A DNA stretch of 64,000 bases from Aristolochia californica (GCA_029961685.1 JARWKL010000014.1:20408452-20472451), one strand, 5' to 3'. Shown: positions 50,801-64,000, counted from the first letter of the stretch. The notes: a model not told the origin generated them from the letters alone. A program made the numbers and translations.

Positions 50801-53800
50801 TTTTTTTTAAAATAGGCAAAAAGTTGGTTGTTTGGCTTTGGTAAATATCCCACCGCACGTTAACTTGAGAATTTTAATTTTTTCTACTTCTTCAAATTTT
50901 TCGATCATTAGGTCATTTGCAACTTCAACATATTTTTGGCATGCATATCCACCACATTTAAAACATTTTAAGATCAATTAGGAATCTCTTTCTTAAAAAA
51001 TTCCACCAAGCTTTCTCGGGTTGTACCACTAGAATTTCCCCAACGTGGATAACAAAACTTTGGTGTTCATATTTAGTGCATTAAAATAATTTTCTTCTCT
51101 CACATGTATTATAGTTTTCAAATTCTTTTGCATACACAAACTCGAAAATTTCCATTTAGTTGTGATCCATATTTGCCTTATCTTTTTGTTAGCGAGAAAA
51201 CTAGGAGAGTGAAAAACTCAAGTTTGAAAAAAAAAATTGAACCTCTAAAATGGAAATGCACAAATGCTGAGAGAGATAACTCCAAAAAGTATCTATGATT
51301 TTTTATGTCCGCTTTTTTGTAAAATAGGCAAAAACTCGGTTGTTTGGTACTGGTAATTATCCCACCGCCTGTTAACTTGAGAATTTTAATTTTTTCTACT
51401 CCTTGAAATTTGTGGATGATTAGGTCATTTGCAACTTCAACATGTTTCTGGCATGCATATCCACCACATTTAAAAATATATTAGGATCAATTAGGAATCT
51501 CTTCCTTATAAAATTCCACCAAACTATCAGGGGTTGTACCAAAGGAATTTCCCCAACGTGGATAACAAAACTTTGGTGTTCATTTTTAGTGCGTGAAAAT
51601 AATTTTTTTCACTCAGATTTATTAGAGTTTTAAAATTCTTTTGCATACATAAAATCTGAAATTTCCATTTTGTTGTGATATTTATTTTCCTTATCTTTTT
51701 ATTTAAGAGAAAACTGGGACAGTGAAAAACTCAAGTTTGAAAAAACGAAATTGAACATCCAAAATGGAAATGCACAAATGGCTGAGAGAGATGATTCCAA
51801 AAAGTATCTGTGATTTTTTAGGTCCGCTTTTTTGTAAAATAGGCAAAAAGTGGGTAGTTTACCTCAAGTAAATATCCTACCACACGTTAACTTGAGAATT
51901 TTAATTTTTTCTACTCATTGAAATTTTTGGATCATTATGTCATTTGGATCTTCAATATGTTTCTAGCATGCATATCCACCACATTTAATGCATTTTAGGA
52001 TCAATTAGGAATCTCTTTCTTATAAAATTCCACCAAGCTATCTGGGGTTGTACAAGTGGAATTTCCCAAACGTCGATAACAAAACTTTGGTGTTCATTTT
52101 TAATGCGTGAAGATAAATTTCTTCAGTCACATTTATTATAGTTTTCAAATTCTTTTGCATATATAAACTCTAAAATTTCCATTTTGTTGTGATCTATATT
52201 TGCCTTATCTTTTTGTTTACGGGAAAACAGGGGGAGTGAAAAACTCAATTTTGAAAAAAAAAATTGAACATCCAAAATGGAAATGCACAAATGCTTGGAG
52301 AGATAATACCAAAAAGTATCTCTGATTTTTTAGGACCGCTATTTTTTAAAATAGGCAAAAAAGTGGGTTGTTTGGCTGTCGTAAATATCCCACTGCACGT
52401 TGACTTGAGAATTTTAATTAATTCTACTCGAAATTTTTGGAAAATTAGATCATTTGCATCTTCAACATGTTTCTGGCATGCATTTCCACCACATTTAAAA
52501 CATGTTAGGAACAATTAGGAATCTCTTTCTTATAAAATTCCACCAAGCTATCTGGGGTTGTACCACTGGAATTTCCCCAACGTGGATAACAAAACTTTGG
52601 TGTTCTTTTTTAGTGCGTGAAAATAATTTTCTTCCGTCACATTTATTATAGTTTTCAATTTTTTTGCATACATAAACTCTAAAATTTCCATTTTGTTGTG
52701 ATATATATTTTCCTTATCTTTTTGTCTACTAGAAAACTAGGAGAGGGAAAAACTCAAGTTTGAAAAAAGAATTGAACATCCAAAATGGAAATCCAAAAAT
52801 GCTGAGAGAGATAATTCCCAAAAGTATATGGGATTTTTTATGTCCGCATTTTTCTAAAATTGGCAAAAAGTGGGTTGTTTGGTTCTCGAAAATATCCCAC
52901 CGCACGTTAATTTGAGAATTTTAATTTTTTCTACCCGAAATTTTTGGATGATTAGGTCATTTGTATCTTCAATAAATTTCTAGCATGCATATCCACCACA
53001 TTTAAAAATTTGTTAGGATCAATTAGGAATCTCTTTCTTATAAAATTCCACCAAGCTATTTGGGGTTGTACCAGTGGAATTTCCCAAACATGGATAACAA
53101 AACTTTGGTGTTCATTTTTAGTGCGTGAAAATAATTTTCTTCACTCACATTTATTAAAGTCTTCAAATTATTTTCCATACATAAACTATAAAATTTCCAT
53201 TTTGTTGTGATCTATATTTGCCTTATCTTTTTGTTTACGAGAAAACTCGGACAGTGAAAAACTCAAGTTTGAAAAAAAAATTGAACATCCGAAATGGAAA
53301 TGGACAAATGCTGAGAGAGATAATTCCAAAAAGTATTTGTGATTTTTTAAGTCCGCTTCTTTGTAAAATAGGCAAAAAGCAAGTTGTTTGGCTCTGGTAA
53401 ATATCCCACCGCACGTTAACTTGAGAATTTTAATTTTTTCTACTCCTTGAAATTTTTGGATGAATAGGTCATTTGCATCTTCAACATGTTTCTGGCATGC
53501 ATATCCACCACATTTAAAAACATCTTAGGATCAATTAGGAATCTCTTACTTACAAAATTCCTAGGAGCTATCTGGGGTTGTACGAGTGGAATTTACCCAA
53601 CGTGGATAACAAGACTTTTGTGCTCATTTTTAGTGCGTGAAAATAATTTTCATCATTCACATTTATTAAATTTTCAAATACTTTTGCATACATAAACTCT
53701 AAAATTTTCATTTTGTTGTGATCTATATTTGCCTTATCTTTTTGTTAACGAGAAAACAGGGAGTGAGAAAAACTCAAGTTTGAAAAAAAAATTGAACATC

Positions 53801-54497
53801 CAAAATGGAAATGCACAAATGCTTGGAGAGATAATTCCAAAAAATATTTTTGATTTTTTAGGTCCGATTTTTTGTAAAATAGGCAAAAAGTGGGTTGTTT
53901 GGCTCTGGTAAATATCCCACCGCACATTAACTTGGGAATTTTAATTTGTTCTACTCCTTGAAATTTTTGGATCATTAGGTCATTTGCATCTTCAACATGT
54001 GTCTGGCATGCATATCCACCACATTTAAAACATGTTAGGATCAATTAGGAATCTCTTTCTTATAAAATTCCACCAAGCTATCTAGGGTTGTACCAGTGGA
54101 ATTTCCCCAACGTGGATAACAAAACTTTGGTGTTCATTTTTAGTGCGTGAAAATAATTTTCTTCACTCACATTTATTTTAGTTTTTAAATTCTTTTGGAT
54201 ACTTAAACTCTAAAATTTCCATTTTATTGTGATCTATATTTGCCTTATCTTTTTGTTTACGAGAAAATTGGGAGAGTGAAAAACTCAAGTTTGAAAATAC
54301 AAATTGAACATCTAAAATGGAAATGCACAAATGCTGAGAGAGATAATTCCAAAAAGTATCTGTGATTTTTTAGGTTCACTTTTTTGTAGAATAGGCAAAA
54401 AGTGGGTTGTTTGGCTCTGGTAAATATCCCACGGCACGTTAACTTGAGAATTTTAATTTTTTCTACTCTTTGAAAATTTTGGATCAATAGGTCATTT

Positions 54498-57400
54498 GCA
54501 TCTTCAACATGTTTTTGGCATGCAAATCCAACACATTTAAAACACGTTAGGAGCTATTAGGAATCTCTTTCTTATAAAATTCCACCAAGCTATCTGGGTT
54601 TGTACTAGTGGAATTTCCCCAACTTGGACAACAAAACTGTGGTGTTCATTTTTTGTGCGTGAAAATAATTTCAAATTCTTTTGCATACATAAACTCTAAA
54701 ATTTCCATTTTTTTGTGATCTATATTTGCCTTATTTTTTTGTTTACGTGAACATTGGGAGAGTGAAAAACTCAAATTTGAAAAAAAATATTGAATATCCA
54801 AAATGGAAAAGCACAAATACTGAGAGAGGTAATTCCAACAAGTATCTGTGATTTTTTAGGTCCGTTTATTTTGTAAAATAGGCAAAAAGTGGGTTGTTTG
54901 GCACTGGCATATATCCCACCGCACGTTAACTTAAGAATTTTAATTTTTTCTACTCGAAATATTTGGATCATTAGGTCATTGACATCTACAACATGTTTCT
55001 GGCATGCATATCCACCACATTTAAGATATGGTAGCATCAATTAGGAATCTCTTTCTTATAAAATTCCACCATGCTATTCGGGGTTGTACCAGAGGAATTT
55101 CCCCAACGTGGATAACAAAACATTGGTGTTCATTTTTAGTGCATGAAAATAATTTTCTTAACTCACATTTAGTATAGTATTCAAATTCTTTTGCAAACAT
55201 AAACTCTAAAATTTCTATTTTGTTGTGATCTATATTTGCCTTATCTTTTTGTTTATGATAAAATTGATAGAGTGAAAAACTCAAGTTCTGAAAAAAAAAA
55301 TTGAACATCCAAAATGGAAATGCACAAATGCTGAGAGAGATAATTCCAAAAAGTATTTGTGATTTTTTAGGTCCTCTTTTTTGTAAAATAAGTTAAAAGT
55401 GGGTAGTTTGGTTCTGGTAAATATCCAACCGCACTTTAACTTGAGAATTTTAATTTTTTCTACTCCTAGAAATTTTTGGATCATTAGGGCATTTCCATCT
55501 TCAACATGTTGTTGGCATGCATATCCACCACATTTAAAACATGTTAGGTTCAATTAGAAATCTCTTTCTTATAAAATTCCACCAAGCTATCTGGGGTTGC
55601 ACTAGTGGAATTTCCACAACGTGGATAACAATTTTGGTGTTCATTTTTAGTGCGTTAAAATAATTTTCTTCTCTCACATTTGTTATAGTTTTCAAATTCT
55701 TTTTGCATACACATACTCTAAGATTTCCATTTTGCTGTGATCTATATTTGCCTTATCTTTTTGTTTACGAGAATACTAGGATAGTGAAAAACTGAAGTTT
55801 GAAAAAAAAATTGAACATCCTAATTGGAAATGCACAAATGCTGAGAGAGATAATTCCAAAAAGTATCTGTGATATTTTATATCCACGTTTTTGTGAAATA
55901 GGCAAAAAGTGGGTTGTTTAGTTCTGGTAAATATCCCACAGAACGTTAACTTCAGAATTTTTATTTTTTCTAATCCTTGAAATATTTGGATGTTGAGGTC
56001 ATTTGCATCTTCGACATGTTTTTGGCATGCATATCCACCACATTTAAAAACATGTTTGCATCAATTAGGAATCTCTTTCTTATAAAATTTCACCAAGCTA
56101 TCCGGGGTTGTACCAGTGGAATTTCCCCAACTTGGATAACAAAACTTTGGTGTTCATTTTTAGTGCGTGAAAATAATTTTCTTGACTCTCATTTAGTATA
56201 GTTTTCAAATTCTTTTGCAAACATAATCTCTAAAATTTCAATTTTGTTGTGATCTATATTTGCCTTATTTTTTTGTTTACGAGAAAATTGAGAGAGTGAA
56301 AGACTCAAGTTTGAAAAAAAAAAATTGAACATCCAAAATGGAAATGCACAAATTCTGAGAGAGATAATTCCAAAAAGTATTTGTGATTTTTTAGGTCCGC
56401 TATTTTTAAAATAGGTAAAAAGTGGTTAGTTTGACTCTGGTAAATATCCAACCGCACATTAACTTGAGAATATTAATTTTTTCTACTCCTTGAAATTTTT
56501 GGGTCATTAAGTCATTTGCATCTTCAACATGTTTCTGCCATGCATATCCACCACATTTAAAACATGTTAGAATCAATTAGGAATCTCTTACTTATAAAAT
56601 TCCACCAAGCTATCGGGGGTTGTACTAGTAGAATTTCCCCAACGTGGATAACAAAACTTTGGTGTTCATTTTTAGTGCGTGAAAATAATTTTCTTCACTC
56701 ACATTTATAATAGTTTTCAAATTATTTTTCATACATAAACTCTAAAATTTCCATTTTGTCGTGATCTATATTTGCCTTATATTTTTTTTTTATGAGAGGG
56801 AAAAACTCATGTTTGAAAAAAAAATTGAACATCCAAAATGGAAATGTACAAATGCTGAGAGAGATAATTCCAAAAAGTATTTGTGATTTTTTAGGTCCTC
56901 TTTTTTGTAAAAAAGGCAAAAAGTGAGTTTTTTGGCTCAGGTAAATATCCCACCTCACGTTAACTTGAGAATTTTAATTTTTTCTACTCCTTGAAATTTT
57001 TGGATGATTAGGTCATTTGCATCTTCAACATGTTACTGGCATGCATAACCACCACATTTAAAAACATGTTAGGATCAATTAGGAATCTCTTTCTTATAAA
57101 ATTCCACTAAGCTATCTGGGGTTGTTGCTGTGGAATATCCCTGACGTGGATAATAAAACTTTGGTGTTCATTTTAAGTAAGTGAAAAAAATATTCTTCAC
57201 TCACACTTAGTATAGTTTTCAAATTATTTTGCATACATAAACTCTAAAATTTCCATTTTGTTGTGATCTACATTTGCCTCCTCTTTTTGTTTCGGAGAAA
57301 ACTGGTAGAGTGAAAAATTCAAGTTTGAATAAAAAATTTTTACATCAGAGATGGAAAAGCACAAATGCTGAGAGAGATAATTCCAAAAAGAATATGTGAT

Positions 57401-60400
57401 ATTTTAGGTCCGCTTTTTTGTAAAATAGGCAAAAAGTGGGTTGTTTGGCTCTAGTAAATATCCCACCGCACATTAACTTAAGAATTTTATTTTTTTCTAC
57501 TCCTTGAAATTTTTGGATCATTAGGTCATTTGCATCTTCAACATGTTTTTGTTTTACATATCCACCATATTTAAAACATGTTATGATCAATTAGGAATCT
57601 GTTTCTTAAAAAATTCCACCAAGCGATCTGGGGTTGTACCAGTGGAATTTCCCCTAACAAAACTTTGGTGTTCATTTTTAGTGTGTTAAAATAATTTTTT
57701 TCTCACACATTTATTATAGTTTTCAAGTTCTTTTGAATACACAAACTCTAAAATTTCCATTTTGTTGTGATCTATATTTGCCTTATCTTTTTGTTTAAGA
57801 GAAAACAAGGAGAGTGAAAAACTCAAGTTTGAAAAAAAAAATTGAACATCCAAAATGGAAATGCACAAATGCAGAGAGAGATAATTCCAAAACGTTTTTG
57901 TGACTTTTTATATCCGTTTTTTTGTAAAATAGGCAAAAAGTGGGTTGTTTGGTTCTGGTAAATATCCCACCGCACGTTAACTTGAGAATTTTAATTTTTT
58001 CTACTCCTTGAAATTTTTGGATCATTAGGTCATTTGCATCTTCAACATGTTTCTGACATGCATATCCACCACATTTAAAACATGTTAGGATAAATTAGGA
58101 ATCTCTTTTTTATAAAATTCCACCAAGCTATCTGATGTTGTACCAGTGTAATTTCCCCAATGTGGATAACAAAACTTCGGTGTTCATTTTTAGTGCGTGA
58201 AAATAATTTTCTTCACTCACATTTGTTATAGTTTCCAAATTCTTTTGCATACATAAACTCTAAAATTTCCATTTTGTTGTGATCTATATTTGCCTTATCT
58301 TTTTGTTTACAGAGAAAACTGGGGAATGAAAAACTCAAGTTTGAAAAAGAAAATTGAACATCCAAAATGAAAATGCACAAATGCTGAGAGACATAATTCC
58401 AAAAAGTATTTGTGATTTTTTAGGTCCGTTTTATTGTAAAATAGACAAAAAGTGGGTTGTTTGGCACTGGTAAATATCACACCGCATGTTAACTTGAGAA
58501 TTTTAATTTTTTCTACTCCTTGAAAATTTTGGATCTTTAGGTCATTTGCATCTTTAACATGTTTCTGGCATGCATACCCACCACATTTAAAATATGTTAG
58601 GGTGAATTAGGAATCTCTTTCTTAAAAATTCCATCAAGCTATCAAGGGTTGTACTAGTGGAATTTCCCCAACCTAGATAACAAAACTTTGGTGGTCATTT
58701 TTAGTGCGTGAAAATAATTTTCTTCACTCACGTTTATTATAGTTTTCAAATTCTTTTGCATACATAAACTCTAAAATTTCCATTTTGTTGTCATCAATAT
58801 TTGCCTTATCTTTTTGTTTGCGACGAAAACTGGAAGAGTGAAAAACTCAAGTTTGAAAAAATAAATTGAACATCCAAAATGGAAATGCACAAATGCAAAG
58901 AGGGATAATTCCAAAAATTATATGTGATTTTTTAGGTCCACTTTTTTGTAAAATAGGCAAAAACTGGGTTGTTTGGTTCTAGTAAATATCCCACCCGCAC
59001 GTTAACTTGACAATTTTAATTATTTCTACTCCTTGAAATTTTTGGATCATTAGGTCATTTGCATCTTCAACATGTTTTTGGTATGCATATCCACCACATT
59101 TGAAACATGTTAGGATCAATTAGGAATCTCTTTCTTATAAACTTCCTCCAAGCTACCTGGGGTTGTACCAGTGGAATTTCCCAAATGTGGATAACAAAAC
59201 TTTGGTGTTCATTTTTAGTGCGTGAAAATAACTTTCTTCACTCACATTAATTATAGTTTTCAAATTCTTTTGCATACATAAACTCTAAAATTTCCATTTT
59301 GTTGTGATCTATATTTGCCTTATCTTTTTGTTTACGAGAAAACTGGGAGAGAGAAAAACTCAAGTTTGAAAAAAAAATTGAACATCCAAAATGGAAATGC
59401 ACAAATGCTGAGAGAGATAATTCCAAAAAGTCATCTATGATTTTTTAGGTCAATTTTTTTGTGAAATAGGCAAAAAGTGGGTTGTATGGCTCTGGTATAT
59501 ATCCCCCCACATGTTAACTTGAGAAGTTTAATTTTTTCTACTCGTAATTTTTGTATCATAAGGTCATTTGCATCTTCAACATGTTTCTGGCATACATATC
59601 CACAACATTTAAAACATGTTTGGACCAATTTGGAATCTCTTCCTTATAAAACTCCACCAAGCTATCTGGGGTTGTGCCAGTGGAATTTCCCCAAAGTGGA
59701 TAACAAAACTTTCGTATTCGTTTTTAGTGCATAAAAATAATTTTCTTCACTCTCATTTATTATTGTTTTCAAATTCTTTTGCATACATAAACTCTAAAAT
59801 TTCCATTTTTTTCTCATCTATATTTGCCTAATCTAGTTTTTAACGAGTAAACTGGGAGAGTGAAAAACTCAAGTTTGAAAAAAAAAAAAATTGAACATCC
59901 AAAATGCAAATGCACAAATGCTGCGAGAGATAACTCCAAAAAGAATCTGTGATTTTTTAGGTACACGTTTTTGTAAAATAGGCAAAAAGTTGGTTGTTTG
60001 GCTCTGCTAAATATCCTACCGCAGGTTTACTTCAGAATTTTAATTTTTTCTACTCGAAATTTTTGGATCATTAGGTCATTTGCATCATCAACATGTTTCT
60101 GGCATGCATATCCACAACATTCAAAACATGTTAGGATCAATTAGGAATCTCTTTCTTATAAAATTCCACCAAGCTATCTGAGGTTGTACCAGTGGAATTT
60201 TCCATACCTGGATAACAAAACTCTTGTGTTCATTTTTAGTGCGTGAAAATAATTTTCTTAATTCACATTTATTATTGCTTTCAAATTTTTTTGCATACGT
60301 AAACTCTAAAATTTCAATTTTTTTGTGATATATATTTGCCTTATCTTTTTGTTTAAGAGAAAACTGGGACACTAAAATACTCAAGTTTGAAAAAAAAAAT

Positions 60401-63400
60401 TGAACATCCAAAATGGAAATGCACAAATGCTAAGATAGATAATTCCAAAGAGTATCTGTGATTTTTTAGGTCCGGTTTTTTGTAAAATTGGCAAAAAGTG
60501 GGTTGTTTGGCTTTAGTAAATATCCCACTGCACGTTAACTTGAGAATTTTAATTTTTTCTACTCCTTAAATTTTTGGATCATTAGGACATTTGCATCCTC
60601 AACATGTTTCTGGCATGCATATCCACCACATTTAAAACATGTTAGGATCAATTAGGAATCTCTTTCTTATAAAATTCCACCAAGCTATCTGGGGTTGTAC
60701 GAGTGGAAGTTCCCCAACGTGGATAACTAAACTTTGGTGTTCATTTCTAATGCGTGAAAATAATTTTCTTCACTCACATTTATTATAGTTTTCAAATTCC
60801 TTTGCATACATAAATTCTAAAACTTTCATTTTGTTGTGATCTATATTTGCCTTATCTTTTTGTTTACAAGAAAACTGGGAGAGAGAAAAACTCAAGTTTG
60901 AAAAAACATATTGAACATCAGAAATGGAAATGCACAAATACACAGAGAGATAATTCCAAAAAGTATTTGTGATGTTTTAGGTCCGCTTTTTTCTAAAATA
61001 GGCAAAAAGTGGGTTGTTCGAATGTGGTAAATATCCCACTGCATGTTAACTTGAGAATTTTAATTTTTTCTACTCGATATTTTGGGATCAATAGGTCATT
61101 TGCATCTTCAAGATGTTTCTGGCATGCATATCCACCACATTTAAAACATGTTATGATCAATTTGGAATCTCTTTCTTATAAAATTCCACCAATCAACCTG
61201 GGGTTCTACCATTGGAATTTCTCCAATGTGGATAACAAAACTTTGGTGTTCATTTTTAGTGCTTGAAAATAATTTTCTTCACACTCATTTATTATAGTTT
61301 TACAATTATTTTGCATACATAAACTCTAAAATTTCAATTTTGTTGTGATCTATATTTGCCTTATCTTTTTGTTTACGAGAAAACTGGGAGAGTGAAAAAC
61401 GCAAGTTTGAAAAAAAAAATTAAACATTCAAAATGTAAATGCACAAATGCTAAGAGAGATAATTCCAAAAAGTATCTGTGATTCTTTAAGTCCGCTCTTT
61501 TGTGAAATAGGCAAAAAGTGGGTTGTTGTGCTCTGGTATATATCCTACCGCACGTAAAATTGAGCTTTTTAATTTTTGCTACTCCTTGAAATTTTTTGAT
61601 CATTAGGTCATTTGCATCTTCAACATGTTCCTGGCATGCATATCCACCAAAATTAAAACATGTTAGGATCAATTAGGAACTCTTTCTTATAAAATTCCAC
61701 CAAGCTATCTGAGGTTGTAATAGTGGAATTTCCCTAACGTGGATAACAAAACTTTGGTTTTTATTTTTAGCGCGTGAAAATAATTTTCTTCCCTCACATT
61801 TATTATAGTTTTCAAATTCTTTTGCATAAATAAACTTTAAAATTTCCATTTTGTTGTGATCTATATTTGCCTTATCTTTTTGTTTACGGCGAAAACTGGG
61901 AAAGTGAAACACTCAAGTTTGAAAAAAAAAATTGAACATCCAAAATGGCAATGCACAAATGCTGAGAGACATAATTCCAAAAAGTATATGTGATTTTTTA
62001 GGTCCGCTTTTTGTAAAATTGGGAAAAAGTGGGTTGCTGGGCTCTGGTAAAAATATCCCACCGCACGTTAGCTTGAAAATTTTAATTTTTTCTATTGCTT
62101 TAAATTTTTGGATCATTAGGTCATTTGCATCTTCAACATGTTTCTGGCATGCATATCCACCACAATTAAAACATGTTAGGATCAATTAGGAATCTCTTTC
62201 ATTTAAAATTCCACCAAGCTATCTGGGGTTGTACGAGTGGAAGTTCCCCAACGTGGATAACTAAACTTTGGTGTTCATTTCTAGTGTGTGAAAATAATTT
62301 TCTTCACTAACATTTATTTTAATTTTCAAATTCTTTCGCATACATAAACCCTAAAATTTCCATTTTGTTTTGATCTATATTTGCCTTATCTTTTTGTTTA
62401 CGAGAAAACTGGTAGACTGAAAAACTCAAGTTTGAAAAAAAAATTGAACATCCAAAATGGAAATGCACAAATGCGGAGAGAGATAATTCAAAAACGTATC
62501 TATGATTTTTAATGTCCACTTTTTTTTAAAGTAGGCAAAAAGTTGGTTGTTTGGCTTAGGTAATTATCCCACTGCAAGTTAAATTGAGAATTTTATTTTT
62601 TTCTACTCCTTGAAAATTTTGGATAATTAGGACATTTTCATCTTCAACATGTTTCTGGCATGCATATCCACAACATTTAAAACATGTTAGGATCAATTAG
62701 GATTCTCTTTCTTATAAAATTCCACCAAGCTATCTGGGGTTGTACGCGTGGAATTTCCCCAACGAGGATAACAAAACTTTGGTGTTCATTTTTAGTGCGT
62801 GAAAATAATTTTGTTCACTCACATTTATTATAGTTTTCAAATTCTTTTGCATTCATAAACTCTAAAATTTCCATTTTGTTGTGATCTATATTTGCCTCAT
62901 CTTTTTGTTTACGAGAAATTTGGGAGAGTGGAAAACTCAAGTTTGAAAAAAAAAATGAACATCCAAATTGGAAATGCACAAATGCTTAGAGAGATAATTC
63001 CAAAAAGTATCTGCGATTTTTTAGGTTCATTTTTTTGTAAAATAAGCAAAAGGTGGGTTGTTTGGCTCTGGTAAATATTCCACCGCAAGTTAACTTGAGA
63101 ATTTTAATTTTTTCTACTCCTTGAAATTTTTTGATCATTAGGTCATTTCCTTCTTCACCATGTTTCTGGGATGCATATCCACCACATTTAAAACATGTTA
63201 GGGTCAATTTGAATCTCTTTCTTATAAAATTCCCCCAAGTATCTTGGGGTTGTCCCAGAGGAATTTCCCCAATGTGGATAACAAAACTTTGGTGTTCATT
63301 TTTAGTGCGTGAAAATAATTTTTTTCACTCACATTTATTACAGTTTTCAAATTCTTTTGCATACATAAACTCTAAAATTTCCATTTTGTTGTGATCTATA

Positions 63401-64000
63401 TTTGCCTTATCTTGTTTTTTCAAGAAAACTGGGAAAGAGAAAAACTCAAGTTTGAAAAAAAAAATTGAGCATCCAAAATGGAAATGCACAAATGCTGAGA
63501 GATATAATTCCAAAAAGTTTCTGTGATTTTTTAGGTCCGCTTTTTTGTAAAATGGGCAAAAAGTGGGTTGTTTGGCTTATGTTAATATCCCACCACAGAT
63601 TAACTTGAGAATTTTAATTTTTTCTACTCCTTGAAAATTTTGGATAATTAGGACATTTGCATCTTCAAGATGTTTCTGGCATGCATATCCACCACATTTA
63701 AAACATGTTAGGATCAATTGGGATTCTCTTTCTTATAAAATTCCACGAAGCAATTTTGGGTTGTACTAGTAGAATTTCCCCAACGTGGATAAAGAATTTT
63801 TGGTGTTCATTTTAAGTGCGTGAAAATAATTTTCTTCACTCACATTTATTATAGTTTTCAAATTCTTTTGCATACATAAACTCTAAAATTTCCATTTTGT
63901 TGTGATCTATATTTGCCTTATCTTTTTGTTTAAGAGAAAACTAGGAGAGTGAAAAACTTAAGTTTGAAAAAAAAAATTGAACATCCAAAATGGAAATGAT
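54498..64000 (+). repeat. Satellite array, part 7, the most regular stretch
   Basis: Anchors are at 54498, 54982, 55494, 56006, 56518, 57019, 57532, 58036, 58548, 59061, 59570, 60082, 60593, 61102, 61614, 62127, 62638, 63149 and 63659. Only 54498-54981 (484 bp) is clearly short: about 28 bp are lost near 54,668, where AAAATAATTTC joins AAATTC. The window ends inside a unit. No gene was seen. Confidence 0.95.

Larger units (their letters stand above)
45376..54497 (+). repeat. Satellite array, part 6, with two severely shortened units
   Basis: Anchors are at 45376, 45464, 45977, 46488, 47000, 47512, 47849, 48358, 48874, 49386, 49898, 50406, 50919, 51431, 51946, 52456, 52963, 53474 and 53986. 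The unit at 45376 is only 88 bp and that at 47512 only 337 bp; the remainder is regular. No gene was seen. Confidence 0.95.
1..64000 (+). repeat. Satellite DNA array, 512-bp unit, about 125-128 head-to-tail copies
   Basis: The sequence is a single tandem array with a unit of about 512 bp. The anchor GCATCTTCAAC, or a one- or two-base variant, recurs at nearly constant spacing from 43 to 63,659, always on the plus strand, and no inverted copy was found. The order within each unit is constant: a palindrome-rich head (AACATGTT, GCATGC, AACATGTT); TTAGGATCAATTAGGAATC; CTATCTGGGGTTGTACC; GGAATTTCCCCAACGTGG; TTTGCATACATAAACTC; TTGTTGTGATCTATATTTGC; a poly-A run before TTGAACATCCAAAATGG; T-runs around TAGGTCCGC; AAATATCCCACCGCACG; and TTTTTGGATCATTAGGTC. 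Units differ by point changes, roughly 5-15% by eye, and by small indels. No unrelated sequence interrupts the array. It is most likely constitutive heterochromatin of a eukaryote; whether it is centromeric cannot be decided from sequence. Confidence 0.97.

Noticed and set aside
1..64000. CRISPR array
   Set aside because: Repeats are about 512 bp and abut each other. There are no short identical repeats with unique spacers, and no cas-like genes.
1..64000. Bacterial or phage sequence
   Set aside because: There is no dense coding, no operon structure and no tRNA or rRNA, and 64 kb of one diverged tandem repeat is typical of eukaryotic heterochromatin.
1..64000. CENP-B box
   Set aside because: I looked for the TTCG....A..CGGG pattern and saw no match recurring in the unit. 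Centromere identity cannot be supported that way.
1..64000. LTR retrotransposon or other mobile element as the repeat source
   Set aside because: No terminal repeats, primer-binding site, polypurine tract, target-site duplication or reverse transcriptase or integrase motifs were found in the unit or at junctions.

Overview
The whole 64-kb window is one uninterrupted tandem array of a satellite DNA. The repeat unit is about 512 bp, roughly 70% A+T by eye, and every copy lies head-to-tail in the same orientation. I anchored each copy on the motif GCATCTTCAAC and followed it from position 43 to 63,659. About 125 anchors are visible, and deletions have removed the anchor in about three more copies. 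Most anchor-to-anchor distances are 507-515 bp, with 512 the commonest. Both window ends fall inside a repeat unit, so the array continues on both sides.

I find no protein gene, rRNA, tRNA, CRISPR array, transposon or retrotransposon. The open reading frames of 60-144 codons seen throughout are the same few satellite translations recurring once per unit, not genes. A long, AT-rich satellite array without genes points to heterochromatin of a eukaryotic nuclear genome: centromeric, pericentromeric, subtelomeric or an interstitial knob. Frequent C-to-T and G-to-A variants at the few CpG sites of the unit would fit a genome with cytosine methylation, such as a plant. I cannot name the species or the satellite family from sequence alone.

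Layout: 1-8.1 kb is a fairly diverged array with two copies carrying 36-bp and 49-bp deletions. 6.6-12.6 kb holds a block present three times. 14-19 kb shows a three-unit (about 1.53 kb) higher-order periodicity. 23.2-25.8 kb recurs at 39.7-42.8 kb with one extra unit. 26.3-27.5 kb recurs at 30.9-32.0 kb. 28.9-30.9, 33.0-34.3 and 34.3-36.1 kb are three versions of one block, and the last two form an out-of-register 1,277-bp tandem duplication. 45.4 kb and 47.7 kb hold severely shortened units. 48-64 kb is the most regular stretch.

The main interest is structural. Each unit carries a cluster of short palindromes. Two monomer subfamilies can be told apart by linked variants. Many deletions have end points in short direct repeats, and two of them use an internal sub-repeat of the monomer. 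One strand of the unit is unusually poor in stop codons.
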